From positions 1 through 64,000 of the forward strand of contig NZ_JXQZ01000037.1 in the NCBI RefSeq assembly GCF_000878135.1: a stretch of 64,000 nucleotides of DNA, read 5' to 3'. Of this stretch, positions 19,638 to 28,298 are shown in pieces (position 1 is the stretch's first letter; the number at the start of each line of letters is the position of its first letter). Source of the stretch: Frigoribacterium sp. MEB024. Lineage in GTDB: Bacteria; Actinomycetota; Actinomycetes; Actinomycetales; Microbacteriaceae. The notes under the pieces are model-generated. The model searched no databases. It saw nothing but the letters and a program-made list of their open reading frames with translations, and had not been told where the DNA came from. The position numbers were made by a program, and so were the translations under genes.

Positions 19638-20312
19638 TCAGTCGACGGGTCGCACGGGCGGTTCGTCGACGCCCAGGGCCGTGACGTAGTCGGACGCGAG
19701 GTCCGGCAGCTGCGTCCAGTCGCCGTAGTGCGCGGCGGCCTCCATCAGGTCGACGATCGCACCGCGGACGGTCTCGCCGAGGGCGGGCCGCATGTCGTGC
19801 ACCGCGACGGCCCTCGCGCTGCAGAGGATCTCGAGCGGCAGCAACAGGTCGTCCAGCACGTGCTGGCGGGCCGACGGCGAGAGCACCTGCGCGATCGCCC
19901 GGGTCAGATCGAGGAAGTGTGCGACGTCCGCCGGCAGGGCCAGCCCGTGAGCGGTGCAGGCCGGTCGGCGCACACCGGGCTCGGCGACGTCCTCGAGCGA
20001 GGTGGCCTTCGTCGACGCCACGGAGATCATGCGGACGAGGTCGCGCAGCAGCACCTCGTTGAACCGCCGGTGCCAGACGACGACGTGGGCCCCGCTGAAC
20101 GGAGCCCGCACCACGACCTTCATGCGCCTCAGCTCGAAGAGGGCGAGGTGCACCTCGCCGCGGGTGACCCGGTGCTCCCGCACGACGGTGTCCACGTCGA
20201 GGGAGTCGCCGGGTGCGTAGCGCGCCGTGGCCAGGTCGACCAGCAGCAGCTCGGCCGTGTCGTGGGTCGTCGTCCGCAGCGGACGGGTCGTGGCGGGCAT
20301 CGGGTGGGGCAT
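19638..20312 (-). CDS. GntR family transcriptional regulator
   Basis: A 224-residue regulator with an N-terminal winged helix (about residues 15-80; ARYAPGDSLDVDTVVREHRV is a GntR-type wHTH) and an all-helical C-terminal domain consistent with FCD-type effector domains. The chosen ATG (20310-20312) follows AGGAGG with good spacing; an in-frame ATG at 20360 would sit at the transcription start. A near-consensus promoter lies upstream. Divergent from nucS; no clear target operon. Confidence 0.8.
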   Translation of the reverse strand: MPHPMPATTRPLRTTTHDTAELLLVDLATARYAPGDSLDVDTVVREHRVTRGEVHLALFELRRMKVVVRAPFSGAHVVVWHRRFNEVLLRDLVRMISVASTKATSLEDVAEPGVRRPACTAHGLALPADVAHFLDLTRAIAQVLSPSARQHVLDDLLLPLEILCSARAVAVHDMRPALGETVRGAIVDLMEAAAHYGDWTQLPDLASDYVTALGVDEPPVRPVD

Positions 20313-20361
20313 CGTTCCTCCTGGAAGCGTCTCGGTGGTCTCCTGCCGACCATCTGTCATG

Positions 20362-20390
20362 AATGTATTTCACATATGAATGCATGTCAA
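20362..20390 (-). promoter_or_regulatory. strong sigma-70-type promoter of the GntR gene
   Basis: On the minus strand TTGACA (20385-20390) and TACATT (20362-20367) are separated by 17 bases in an AT-rich island that stands out from the GC-rich surroundings. Two direct repeats ATGAATG (20359-20365 and 20376-20382) overlap the promoter and could be operator half-sites for autoregulation. Confidence 0.7.
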
Positions 20391-20434
20391 CACGGTGATC
20401 TGAGGCCGTTCTCGTCGCCCCGTAGGATCGTCGG

Positions 20435-21130
20435 GTGCGCCTCGTCATTGCCCGCTGTTCGGTCGACTACGCCGGTCGACTGTCCGCCCACCTGCCCCTG
20501 GCCACGCGCCTCCTGATGGTGAAGAGCGACGGCAGCCTGCTCGTCCACTCCGACGGCGGCAGCTACAAGCCCCTCAACTGGATGAGCCCGCCCTGCACGA
20601 TCCGCACGGTCGAACCCGACGACGACCAACGTGAGGCCGGCGTCGTCGAGCTGTGGAAGGTCACCCAGGCGAAGACGGCCGACATCCTCGTGGTCTCGAT
20701 CCACGAGGTGCTGCACGACTCCTCGCACGAGATGGGCGTGGACCCGGGCCTGACCAAGGACGGCGTCGAGGCCGACCTGCAGAAGCTGCTGGCCGAACAG
20801 ATCGACCTGCTCGGCGAGGGCCACACCCTCGTCCGGCGCGAGTACATGACCGCCATCGGGCCGGTCGACATCCTGGCCCGCGACGCGAAGGGTGCGGCCG
20901 TGGCCGTCGAACTCAAGCGTCGAGGCGACATCGACGGGGTCGAGCAGCTCACCAGATACCTCGAACTGATGAACCGCGACCCGCACCTCGCCCCCGTGAC
21001 GGGCGTCTTCGCCGCACAAGAGATCAAACCGCAGGCCCGCACGCTGGCGCACGACCGGGGCATCCGCACGCTGCTGCTCGACTACGACGCGATGCGCGGC
21101 CTGGACGACTCGCACTCCCGCCTCTTCTGA
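20435..21130 (+). CDS. nucS: mismatch endonuclease NucS (EndoMS)
   Basis: A 231-residue homologue of archaeal and actinobacterial NucS, which cleaves mismatched DNA and replaces MutSL in Actinobacteria. The N-terminal domain starts [15 protein letters not shown]; the C-terminal RecB-like nuclease has [29 protein letters not shown] with the D...ExK...Q pattern. The GTG start has TAGGAT six bases upstream and no ribosome site, so it is probably leaderless. Full length and intact. Confidence 0.95.
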   Translation: MRLVIARCSVDYAGRLSAHLPLATRLLMVKSDGSLLVHSDGGSYKPLNWMSPPCTIRTVEPDDDQREAGVVELWKVTQAKTADILVVSIHEVLHDSSHEMGVDPGLTKDGVEADLQKLLAEQIDLLGEGHTLVRREYMTAIGPVDILARDAKGAAVAVELKRRGDIDGVEQLTRYLELMNRDPHLAPVTGVFAAQEIKPQARTLAHDRGIRTLLLDYDAMRGLDDSHSRLF

Positions 21131-21146
21131 CGACACGCCAAGAGCC

Positions 21147-21175
21147 TTGTGATACTCACATTTCAGGGTTATATT
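21147..21175 (+). promoter_or_regulatory. near-consensus promoter for the 58-residue gene
   Basis: TTGTGA (21147-21152) and TATATT (21170-21175) with a 17-base spacer, in a markedly AT-rich stretch just after nucS. The transcript would begin near 21182 and reach an AGGAG ribosome site at about 21200. Confidence 0.65.
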
Positions 21176-21210
21176 CCTGCTACGAGCTTCATCGACCGCA
21201 GGAGCAACCC

Positions 21211-21387
21211 GTGACCTCACCGATCTTCGACACCCTGACCGCCGAACGCGAGGCGACCCCGCTCTTCGAGTCCCTGGCCCGGGGCCTCGACGACCCGATG
21301 TGGTCGTTCGAGACCGTGACGCCTCCGTCGGCCCGGGCCGCGGTGCCGGCCGTGGCGACCTGGCCACTGCGGGCCGTCCCGCGCTGA
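21211..21387 (+). CDS. small hypothetical protein (58 residues)
   Basis: Unrecognised small protein starting VTSPIFDTLTAEREATPLFE. The GTG has a good AGGAG site ten bases upstream and a strong dedicated promoter. It has an acidic amphipathic N-terminal half and a Trp-containing Ala/Pro/Arg-rich C-terminus with a predicted disordered character; no membrane helix or known motif. Codon use matches its neighbours. The dedicated signals are the main evidence that it is real. Confidence 0.55.
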   Translation: MTSPIFDTLTAEREATPLFESLARGLDDPMWSFETVTPPSARAAVPAVATWPLRAVPR

Positions 21388-21411
21388 CCCCCGATCCCTA
21401 AGCTGGGGGCG

Positions 21412-22089
21412 ATGACTCTCCCCTACACGGCCGTCCTCTACGACCTCGACGGCACCATCGCCGACTCGGCGCCCGCGATCACCGCCAGCCTCGCCCACAC
21501 GATCGGCGCACTCGGCCTGCCGGTGCCCTCCGCCGCCGACCTGATGGCCTGGGTCGGCCCGCCCCTGCCGCAGAGCTTCGAGGTGCGCCTCGGCCTCGAC
21601 GGCGAGCGCCTCGTCGACGCCATGCGGCTCTACCGCGCGCACTACCTCGCCCACGGCGCCCTCGAGGGCGAGGTCTTCCCGGGCGTGCCCGACCTCATGG
21701 CGGCCGTGCACGCCGCCGGCATCCCCACGTCGACCGCGACCTCGAAGCCCGAGACCCCGGCCACCGCGATCCTGCGGGCGCACGGACTCGACCGCTACCT
21801 CGACGTCATCACCGGCGCCTCCGACGACGAGGTGCGCAACACCAAGGCCGACGTCGTCGAAGAGGCCTTGAAGCGCCTGCGGGCGCGCGGCGCCGACCTC
21901 TCGCGGCCCGTCCTGCTCGGCGACCGCCGCCACGACGTCGAGGGTGCGGCCGTGCACGGCGTGCCCACGATCCTGGTCGGCTGGGGCTACGGCGAGCCCG
22001 ACGAGCACGTCGGCGCGGTCGCCGTCGCGGCGGACGTCGACGAGGTGGCCGACCTGCTGGGCGTCTCCCTGCTGCGCGGCGCCGCGTGA
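21412..22089 (+). CDS. HAD family hydrolase (phosphoglycolate-phosphatase-like)
   Basis: A 225-residue HAD phosphatase. The nucleophile motif is YDLDGTIAD, motif II is TATSKPE with a Thr/Ser then Lys, and the acidic motif is LLGDRRHDVEGA. The alpha-helical cap between residues 20 and 90 suggests subclass I, as in Gph and PpaX. The ATG at 21412 follows TAAGCT by seven bases without a ribosome site. Overlaps the downstream MFS gene by four bases. Confidence 0.88.
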   Translation: MTLPYTAVLYDLDGTIADSAPAITASLAHTIGALGLPVPSAADLMAWVGPPLPQSFEVRLGLDGERLVDAMRLYRAHYLAHGALEGEVFPGVPDLMAAVHAAGIPTSTATSKPETPATAILRAHGLDRYLDVITGASDDEVRNTKADVVEEALKRLRARGADLSRPVLLGDRRHDVEGAAVHGVPTILVGWGYGEPDEHVGAVAVAADVDEVADLLGVSLLRGAA

Positions 22090-23387
22090 CCCGCGCCGCG
22101 GCCGTCGTGCGGTCGCCCGCCGCCTGGCTGATCACCCTCGCGATCGTGCTGATCGCCCTCAACATGCGTGGGCCGATCGTGGCCCCCGCTCCCGTGCTCG
22201 ACCAGATGAGCGCCGACCTCGGCCTCACGGCGGTCGTGGCCGGACTGCTCACCAGCATCCCCGTGCTCTGCTTCGCCGTGGCCAGCCCGTTCGCCTCGGC
22301 CCTGATCGGCCGCATCGGTGCCGAGCGGGCCGTCACGCTGGGCCTCGCGGGCGTCCTGCTCGGCACCCTGTTGCGCACGGCCGGTGGCACGGTCTGGCTC
22401 TACGTCGGCACGATCGTGATCGGCGTCGCCATCACGATCGGCAACGTCGTGCTGCCCGTCGTCATCCGCCGCGACTTCAGCCCCGAGCGGGCCGGCTTCG
22501 TCACGGGCATCTACACCTCGGCCCTCAACGTCGGATCGATGATCACGTCGTTGGCCACGGCCCCGATCGCCTCGGTCGTCGGCTGGCCCCTGGCCCTCGT
22601 CACCTGGGGGCTGCTCGCCGTCCTGGCCGCCGTCGTCTGGTCGATCGCCGTGGGCCCCCGCGTGGCGGTGCGGGGCGGCCGCGTGGCCGTGGTGCCGGGG
22701 TCGCAGGCCGACGTCGACGACCGGCACCGCGCCTCCTCGGCGACCGACGTCTTCACCGGGGGCATCGACGTCGTCGAGCCCGGCGAGGCCGAGGCCGACG
22801 CGCGCGAACGCCGGCGTGGCGCCACCCCGCTGCTGCGTCGGTGGACCACCTGGGGCCTGACGCTGGCGTTCTCGGGTCAGGCCTTCGGCTACTACGGGCT
22901 CACGGCCTGGATGCCGACGCTGCTGCGCGACGAGGTCGGTCTCACCCGCGAGGCGGCCGGCGCGAGTTCGTCGGTGTTCCAGATCCTCGCGGTCGTGGGT
23001 GCGCTGGGCGTGCCGTTCCTCGCCCTGCGCGTGCGGCCGGCGGTCGTCATCGGGCTGATCGCCGTCTTCTGGTCGGCCATGCCGCTGGGCCTGCTCTTCG
23101 CCCCCGAGCACTGGTTGCTCTGGTCGATCTTCGGCGGAGCCGCGCAGGGCGGCGGGATCACGATCATCTTCATCGTCATCGTGCGCATGGCGTCGACCGA
23201 CGTCGAGGCGCGGCGCCTGTCGGCCCTCGTGCAGGGCGGCGGCTACGCGATCGCGGCGCTCGGCCCGCTCGCCATCGGCGGGCTGCACGACGTCAGCGGC
23301 AACTGGCAGATCCCGATGATCGGCGTCGCCGCGGCGGTCGTCGTGCTCGGCGTCAGCGGCGTGCTGTCGTCGCGACGCGTGCCCTGA
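22086..23387 (+). CDS. MFS transporter, CynX/NimT-like
   Basis: A 433-residue, 12-helix major facilitator. The N-terminal LIALNMRGPIVAPAPVLDQM and NVVLPVVIRRDFSPERAG are typical of the cyanate/2-nitroimidazole (CynX/NimT) subgroup. A long charged cytoplasmic loop of about 55 residues follows helix 6. The GTG start overlaps the HAD gene stop. Substrate not predictable. Confidence 0.88.
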   Translation: MTRAAAVVRSPAAWLITLAIVLIALNMRGPIVAPAPVLDQMSADLGLTAVVAGLLTSIPVLCFAVASPFASALIGRIGAERAVTLGLAGVLLGTLLRTAGGTVWLYVGTIVIGVAITIGNVVLPVVIRRDFSPERAGFVTGIYTSALNVGSMITSLATAPIASVVGWPLALVTWGLLAVLAAVVWSIAVGPRVAVRGGRVAVVPGSQADVDDRHRASSATDVFTGGIDVVEPGEAEADARERRRGATPLLRRWTTWGLTLAFSGQAFGYYGLTAWMPTLLRDEVGLTREAAGASSSVFQILAVVGALGVPFLALRVRPAVVIGLIAVFWSAMPLGLLFAPEHWLLWSIFGGAAQGGGITIIFIVIVRMASTDVEARRLSALVQGGGYAIAALGPLAIGGLHDVSGNWQIPMIGVAAAVVVLGVSGVLSSRRVP

Positions 23388-23426
23388 GCCGCCCGGACGG
23401 ACGGCCCGGGGGCCCGGCGGGCAGGG

Positions 23427-24335
23427 TCAGCGCGGCACGCCTCCGGCGAAGAGCACCTCGAGCGTCAACGGGTCGCGTCCGGTCAGGTCGCGCACGGACG
23501 ACGTCACCTGCGCCACCTCGCCCGAGGCCATGGACGTGTAGGTGCTGACCCAGGCGTCCGCCTGGAAGGGCTCCGGCTCGAAGACGCGGCGGGACTCGAA
23601 GGCCTCGTCGACCGTCTCGTCCACGAACGTGAACGACCGCCCGCCGAGGGCGGTGAGGCGGGCAGCCGCCTCGGTCAGGGTGAACGCCTCGGACCCGGTG
23701 AGGTCGTAGGTCGCCCCGGCGTGCGACTCGTGGTCGAGCAGCACGACGGCCGCCACCGCAGCGACGTCGGCCCGGGCCACCGCCGCCACGCGCCCGTCGC
23801 CGGCCGGGCCGCGGATGACGCCCTGCTCGTCCGCGAACAGCGGGATGAAGTCCAGGTAGAAGTTGTCCCGCAGGAACGTGAAGGCCAGCCCCGACTCGCG
23901 GATGTGCTGCTCGGTCGCGAAGTGGTCCCGCCCGAGCGTGAACACCGACTCGGCCGACGCACCGGCGAACGACGTGTAGACCACGTGCCGCACGCCCGCC
24001 TCGACGGCGGCGTCGACGAACGAGCGGTGCTGGTCGACGCGGTCGGGGGCCTCGGCCGCCGACACCATGAACAGGGTCTCGACCCCGCGCAGCGCCTCGA
24101 CGGAGGCCGCCCGGTCACCGTACGTGGCGACGGCGACCTCGGCCTCGGCCCCGTCGAGCCGGGGCGCGCGGGCGGCGTCGCGCACGACGAGCCGCAGCGG
24201 CACGCCCCGCTCGGACAGGTGCGCGGCCACGATGCCGCCCACGGCACCCGTCGCACCCGTCACGGCGACGACGGACGAGGAGGCGCGGGCGGGTTCCCCG
24301 AGGGAGGCGGAGGAGGTCTCGGTCGAGTCGGTCAT
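23427..24335 (-). CDS. NmrA-like / SDR family NAD(P)-binding protein
   Basis: A 302-residue atypical short-chain dehydrogenase with the NAD(P) motif VAVTGATGAVGGIVAAHL at about residue 25 and an NmrA-type C-terminus. Related to NAD(P)H-binding QorB-like proteins that reduce quinones or act as redox sensors; the exact role is unknown. Convergent with the MFS gene. The ATG at 24333-24335 lies downstream of a TTCAGT box. Confidence 0.85.
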   Translation of the reverse strand: MTDSTETSSASLGEPARASSSVVAVTGATGAVGGIVAAHLSERGVPLRLVVRDAARAPRLDGAEAEVAVATYGDRAASVEALRGVETLFMVSAAEAPDRVDQHRSFVDAAVEAGVRHVVYTSFAGASAESVFTLGRDHFATEQHIRESGLAFTFLRDNFYLDFIPLFADEQGVIRGPAGDGRVAAVARADVAAVAAVVLLDHESHAGATYDLTGSEAFTLTEAAARLTALGGRSFTFVDETVDEAFESRRVFEPEPFQADAWVSTYTSMASGEVAQVTSSVRDLTGRDPLTLEVLFAGGVPR

Positions 24336-24598
24336 GCCTCACTGAACCATGCGCGGTGGGGGCGGCTCCCAGGCGGGGCCGACCCGCACCTCCTCGTTCG
24401 CCCGGCGCGCCCCGATCGGCGTCGTTGCAGGGATCGAGACTCGTTATCGACTGCCCGGATCGGTGGCCGTCGCCGTCGGGCGCCGGTAGATTCGACGCCG
24501 GCCCGGAACGCCGGCGGACCGATCCGGCGGGCCGATCCGCCGGACGGATCCCCACCCCGATCCGCCACCCCCGACCCTCATCCCGACGAGAGGCGCCC
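24336..24598. other. divergent intergenic region, NmrA-like / CDF exporter
   Basis: A 263-base gap. A TAGATT box at 24487-24492 is a plausible -10 for the exporter and would give a leader of about 100 bases. I see no recognisable riboswitch or metal-regulator palindrome in it. Confidence 0.4.
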
Positions 24599-25513
24599 AT
24601 GGGCCACGACCACGGACACGGACACGTCGCCGCCGACGGACGACGGCTCCGCCTCGCGATCGCGATCATCGCCCTCGGGCTCGTCGCCCAGCTGGTCGGC
24701 GCCTGGCTCTCGGGCTCCCTCGCGCTGTTGGCCGACTCGGGGCACATGCTCTCCGACCTGGCCGGATTGGTCATCGCCCTCGTGGCCACGATCGTCGCCG
24801 CCCGACCCGCGAGCGGCCGACAGACCTACGGCTACCGGCGGGCCGAGGTGTTCGCCGCCTTCGTCAACGGCCTCGTGCTGCTCGCCGTGTCGCTCTCGGT
24901 CGCCGTCGCCGCCGTCTCCCGTCTCGTGGCGGTCGGCGGGCACGAGGTGCTCGGGCTGCCGATGCTGGTCGTCGGCCTGGTCGGCGGAGCGACGAACGTC
25001 GCGGCACTGCTCGTGCTGCGGGGCGGGGCGACGCACTCGATCAACATGCGCGGGGCCTACCTCGAGGTGCTCGGCGACCTGCTCGGCTCGGCCGCCGTCG
25101 TCGTGGCCGCCGTCGTCGTTCTGACCACGGGCTTCACTCAGGCCGATTCGGTCGGGTCGCTGATCATCGCGGCGATGATCGTGCCACGGGCCTGGTCGCT
25201 GCTGCGCGAGGCGATCCGGGTGCTGTTCGGCTCGGCTCCGGGCGACATCGACCTCGAGTCGGTCCGCACGCACATCGGCGACACCCCGGGCGTCGTCTCG
25301 GCACACGACGTCCACGCCTGGCAGATCACCAGCGGGGCGACCGTCTTCTCGGCGCACGTCGTCGTCGAGCGCGAGGTGTTCTGCGACATGAAGGTCGACG
25401 AGACCCTGGACGCCCTCGACCGGTGCCTCGCCGCCCACTTCTCGGTCGAGCACGCGACGTTCCAGCTCGAGCCGGCCGACCACGCGGGGCACGAGCGCGA
25501 GACGCACGCCTGA
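24599..25513 (+). CDS. cation diffusion facilitator metal exporter (CzcD/ZitB-like)
   Basis: A 304-residue CDF protein that exports Zn(II), Co(II) or similar ions. It has a His-rich N-terminus (MGHDHGHGH), six membrane helices with the metal-site motif LLADSGHMLSD in helix 2 and LEVLGDLLGSAAV in helix 5 (HxxxD/DxxxD-type), and a cytoplasmic C-terminal ferredoxin-like domain containing VSAHDVHAWQI. A His/Glu/Asp-rich tail ends the protein. Probably zinc, from the HxxxD pattern. Confidence 0.92.
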   Translation: MGHDHGHGHVAADGRRLRLAIAIIALGLVAQLVGAWLSGSLALLADSGHMLSDLAGLVIALVATIVAARPASGRQTYGYRRAEVFAAFVNGLVLLAVSLSVAVAAVSRLVAVGGHEVLGLPMLVVGLVGGATNVAALLVLRGGATHSINMRGAYLEVLGDLLGSAAVVVAAVVVLTTGFTQADSVGSLIIAAMIVPRAWSLLREAIRVLFGSAPGDIDLESVRTHIGDTPGVVSAHDVHAWQITSGATVFSAHVVVEREVFCDMKVDETLDALDRCLAAHFSVEHATFQLEPADHAGHERETHA

Positions 25514-25537
25514 CCGGGCCCCTTCCCCCGGAGGCCG

Positions 25538-25915
25538 TCAGGCGAGCGAGCCGAGCCACAGCCCGAGCGATGCGACGCCCACGCACGCGACGAGCATGCC
25601 CAGGCCGTTCGCGACCGCGGCCCCGCGTCGCCCGGCCGCCAGCAGCCGCACCGTCTCGACGCTCGCGGTGCTGAACGTCGTGTACCCACCGAGCAGGCCG
25701 GTGCCGAGGACGGCCTTCCACTCGGGCGCGACGACCGCCTGCAGGGCGAGGCCGGTCACCAGCCCCAGCGCGAACGAGCCCGACACGTTGATGGCGGTCG
25801 TGCCCCACGGGTAGGCGGAGCCGAGGCGGTCCTTGACGAGGCCGTCGACGACGAAGCGCGCGGCGGCACCGATCCCGCCGGCCGCCGCGACGGCGACGAG
25901 GAGCAGCGGGCTCAC
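25538..25915 (-). CDS. crcB: fluoride channel subunit CrcB (second copy)
   Basis: A 125-residue, four-helix Fluc/CrcB protein that lets F- escape the cell. The signatures GGIGAAARFVVDG, WGTTAINVSGSFALG and GTGLLGGYTTFSTASVE are intact. The GTG start overlaps the stop of the first crcB (GTGA). Paired crcB genes in Actinobacteria generally make a heterodimeric antiparallel channel, consistent with this tandem. Confidence 0.93.
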   Translation of the reverse strand: MSPLLLVAVAAAGGIGAAARFVVDGLVKDRLGSAYPWGTTAINVSGSFALGLVTGLALQAVVAPEWKAVLGTGLLGGYTTFSTASVETVRLLAAGRRGAAVANGLGMLVACVGVASLGLWLGSLA

Positions 25916-26373
25916 GAGGCGCGCCCCGCCAGACGTGCCCCGACCCGGATGCCGGCCGCCGCGGCGAGCACCCCCAGCACCAGGCTCAGCAGTCCGTAGA
26001 GCGCGGCGACGGCGAGGTCGCCCCCACCCGCCCCGGCGAGCGCCGCGGTCTCGGTCGCGAGCGAGCTGTAGGTCGTGAACCCGCCGAGGACGCCCGTCCC
26101 CACGAGGAGTCGGAGCCGGCGACGCCCACCCTCGTCGGGCCCGGAGCGCAGCAACCGCTCGAGCAGGACGCCGAGCACGAACGCCCCGACCACGTTGATC
26201 GCGAAGATCGCCGTGTCGAACGCCCCCCACGACGGCACGACGAGCGTCACCCCGACCCGTGCGGCCGTCCCGAGGGCGCCGCCCAGGGCGACGAGGGCGA
26301 TCAGGGACGGACGGAGGTGCGGGGCGCGAGGGCGCGCGGCACCCGTCACCGGCGGCCTCGCGTCACAGTTCAT
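25912..26373 (-). CDS. crcB: fluoride channel subunit CrcB (first copy)
   Basis: A roughly 150-residue CrcB partner with GGALGTAARVGVTL, AIFAINVVGAFVLG and GTGVLGGFTTYSSLATE. Start choice is uncertain: the ATG at 26371-26373 abuts GGGAGG with almost no spacing, and a GTG about eight codons downstream has better spacing; both trim only the poorly conserved N-terminus. The gene overlaps the upstream usp by 11 bases and crcB2 by four, so the three form one leftward operon. Confidence 0.9.
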   Translation of the reverse strand: MNCDARPPVTGAARPRAPHLRPSLIALVALGGALGTAARVGVTLVVPSWGAFDTAIFAINVVGAFVLGVLLERLLRSGPDEGGRRRLRLLVGTGVLGGFTTYSSLATETAALAGAGGGDLAVAALYGLLSLVLGVLAAAAGIRVGARLAGRAS

Positions 26374-26881
26374 CCTCCCACGGCAGCGTCTGGCTGCGGG
26401 GGACGGGGGCGAGCGGCACGACGACGACCGGTCGGTGCTGACGGTGGCTGAGGTGCAGGGCGACCGAGCCCGCGAAGAACTCACGGACGCTGCCCCGCAG
26501 GCCGGCCTCGCGGCTGCCGACGACGATCAGCGGGGCGTCGAGCTGCTCGGCCAGGTGCGACAGGCACCGGGCGGGGTCGCCGGCGACGATCGAGGTGCGC
26601 AGCTCGACGCCGCGAGCCGAGGCGACCGGCCGCAGCCGCGCCTCCAGGTCGGCGTCGAAGGACAGGGTCTCGGTGTAGTCGTCGGGGTCGAGGGGGTACG
26701 ACAGGACGGTGCCGTCGATGCCCTCGGCGAAGGCGAGCCGGTCGGGTTCGACCGAGACGCAGAGCAGACCGGTGCCGTAGCGCGCCGCCAGGTCGGCCGC
26801 GGTCGCCACGACGGCCTCGCCCGAGCTCGGCACGACGCCCGCGACGACGAAGCCGCGCGCGGGGTTCTGCTCGTCGGACAT
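26363..26881 (-). CDS. universal stress protein (UspA family)
   Basis: A 172-residue single Usp domain with the nucleotide-loop pattern PLIVVGSREAGLRGSVREFF followed by GSVALHLSHRQHRPVVVVP, matching G-2x-G-9x-G(S/T). An ATP-binding Usp is likely. The ATG at 26879-26881 is chosen because it opens the conserved domain. First gene of an operon with the crcB pair, which suggests a link to stress or fluoride exposure. Confidence 0.85.
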   Translation of the reverse strand: MSDEQNPARGFVVAGVVPSSGEAVVATAADLAARYGTGLLCVSVEPDRLAFAEGIDGTVLSYPLDPDDYTETLSFDADLEARLRPVASARGVELRTSIVAGDPARCLSHLAEQLDAPLIVVGSREAGLRGSVREFFAGSVALHLSHRQHRPVVVVPLAPVPRSQTLPWEDEL

Positions 26882-26975
26882 GGTCACCACCCTCTCACCG
26901 TGTAGCCGTCCCACGCGGCGCCACGGCCACAGTGAACCACCGTCACACCCCTCCGCGGAAGAGCAGACTGTCGGC

Positions 26976-27659
26976 ATGTGCGGTCGCTACGTCGTTGCCC
27001 GGGCCACGTCCGATCTGCTGCCGAGCCTGCTCGACGGCCTGGGGCCCCTGCCCGACGACTTCAACGTCGCTCCGACGACCGTCGTGCCGGTCGTCCGTGA
27101 GCGGCACGGCGAGAGGCAGCTACCCGGCGCCCGCTGGGGATTCGTGCCGTCGTGGTACCCCGACCTGAAGAAGCGTCCGCAGCCGATCAACGCCCGCATC
27201 GAGACCGTGGCGACGAGCGGCATGTTCCGCCGGGCGTTCGCGACCAGCCGGTGCATCGTGCCCGCGCAGGGGTACTACGAGTGGGTCGTGACCGAGACCG
27301 GCAAGCAGCCGCACTACGTGCACCAGCCCGACGCCGGGCTCGCCATGGCCGGCCTCGTCACCGCGTGGCCCGACCCCTCGAAGGGCGAGGACGACCCCGA
27401 CCGCTGGGTGCTCTCGACGACGATCATCACGCGCGACGCCCACGTGGCACCGGGCGAGGTGCACGACCGGATGCCGGCCTGCCTCACCTCCGACTCGTAC
27501 GACGACTGGTTGGGCGACGGCCTCGACGCCGACGAGCTGCTCTCGCTGCTCGACCGGGACTCGTTCGAGGTCGCCCACGACCTCGTGCAGCACGAGGTGA
27601 GCCGCGACGCGAACAACGTCCGCAACAACGGCCCGCACCTCATCGAGCCCCTGCGCTGA
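26976..27659 (+). CDS. SOS response-associated peptidase, SRAP/HMCES family (YedK)
   Basis: A 227-residue SRAP protein that crosslinks abasic sites in single-stranded DNA through Cys2. The N-terminus MCGRYV provides the catalytic Cys after Met removal; INARIET (Asn), YYEW (Glu) and HDRMP (His) active-site motifs are all present. The ATG at 26976 has CAGACT six bases upstream and no ribosome site, which fits leaderless expression. Confidence 0.95.
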   Translation: MCGRYVVARATSDLLPSLLDGLGPLPDDFNVAPTTVVPVVRERHGERQLPGARWGFVPSWYPDLKKRPQPINARIETVATSGMFRRAFATSRCIVPAQGYYEWVVTETGKQPHYVHQPDAGLAMAGLVTAWPDPSKGEDDPDRWVLSTTIITRDAHVAPGEVHDRMPACLTSDSYDDWLGDGLDADELLSLLDRDSFEVAHDLVQHEVSRDANNVRNNGPHLIEPLR

Positions 27660-27673
27660 CGCCCGTCGGACGA

Positions 27674-27707
27674 GGAGGCGCGGCTCGCGTCCCGGCCGGA
27701 GGCGCGG
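27674..27707 (+). repeat. two tandem copies of the dispersed decamer GGAGGCGCGG
   Basis: Copies at 27674-27683 and 27698-27707, 24 bases apart, in the short convergent gap after the SRAP gene. This is the densest place for a decamer that I count about 24 times across the window, in genes and gaps and on both strands. Confidence 0.7.
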
Positions 27708-27718
27708 ACCGGCGCCTC
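27699..27718. terminator. bidirectional hairpin between convergent genes
   Basis: GAGGCGC, six-base loop, GCGCCTC: a 7-bp GC stem overlapping the stop of the leftward MinD-like gene and built from the second decamer copy. No U-tract follows, as is common in very GC-rich genomes. Confidence 0.45.
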
Positions 27719-28298
27719 AGCGCGCGTCGCGGTGGCTCGCCAGGCGTTCGCGCAGGTACGACACGAGTTCGCCCTGGGCCCGTCGGGACTCCCGGGTCAG
27801 CCGGTTGAGCGGCACGCGACCGCCCGCCGCGAGGGCGGGGTCGCGCGGGACGACGACGAGCGAGCGACGGCCGAACTCGTTCTGCAGCGCCTCGCTCGAG
27901 CGCGTGGTCCGGTGCTCGCCGAAGACGCCGACGACCACGAGCATCACCCGGCGGAGGCCGCCGACCCCGTGCCGCTCGCGGATGCGGGCGAGGACCCGTT
28001 GGGCGTCGGCGAAGCCGACCGGGGTCGTCGGGGCCACGACGACCCCGAAGACGCTCGCGTCGTCGAGCAGGTCGAGGAGGGCGCCGTCGGCGTGGGCGCC
28101 GAGGTCGTGCAGCGTCAGCTCGTGGTCGACCCGCGGCGCGTCGTCACCCCCGGTCAGCCGGCTCCCGAGGTCACCGCCCGAGTGGTCGATCAGCCGAGGC
28201 ACCGACTCCCCCGAGAGCTGGGTGAAGAGCAGGGCCGTGACCGTCGTCGTCCCGACGCCGCCGGCGACGCCCGCGACGACGACCGTCCGGCCCGTCAC
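27717..28298 (-). CDS. MinD/ParA-like protein with degenerate P-loop (T7SS operon)
   Basis: A 193-residue MinD-like protein, last gene of the secretion operon. The deviant Walker A position reads VAGVAGGVGTTTVTALL: both the signature lysine and the P-loop lysine are replaced (Ala and Thr). A helix near the end (RREAQGELVSYLRERL-like) is charged. The GTG start overlaps the eccC stop (GTGA). MinD-like ATPases such as EspI accompany ESX systems, but ATP hydrolysis here is doubtful. Confidence 0.7.
   Translation of the reverse strand: MTGRTVVVAGVAGGVGTTTVTALLFTQLSGESVPRLIDHSGGDLGSRLTGGDDAPRVDHELTLHDLGAHADGALLDLLDDASVFGVVVAPTTPVGFADAQRVLARIRERHGVGGLRRVMLVVVGVFGEHRTTRSSEALQNEFGRRSLVVVPRDPALAAGGRVPLNRLTRESRRAQGELVSYLRERLASHRDAR

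Noticed and set aside
26882-26975. Fluoride riboswitch ahead of the usp-crcB operon
   Set aside because: I could not find the conserved crcB-motif pseudoknot pattern in this short gap or upstream of either crcB.
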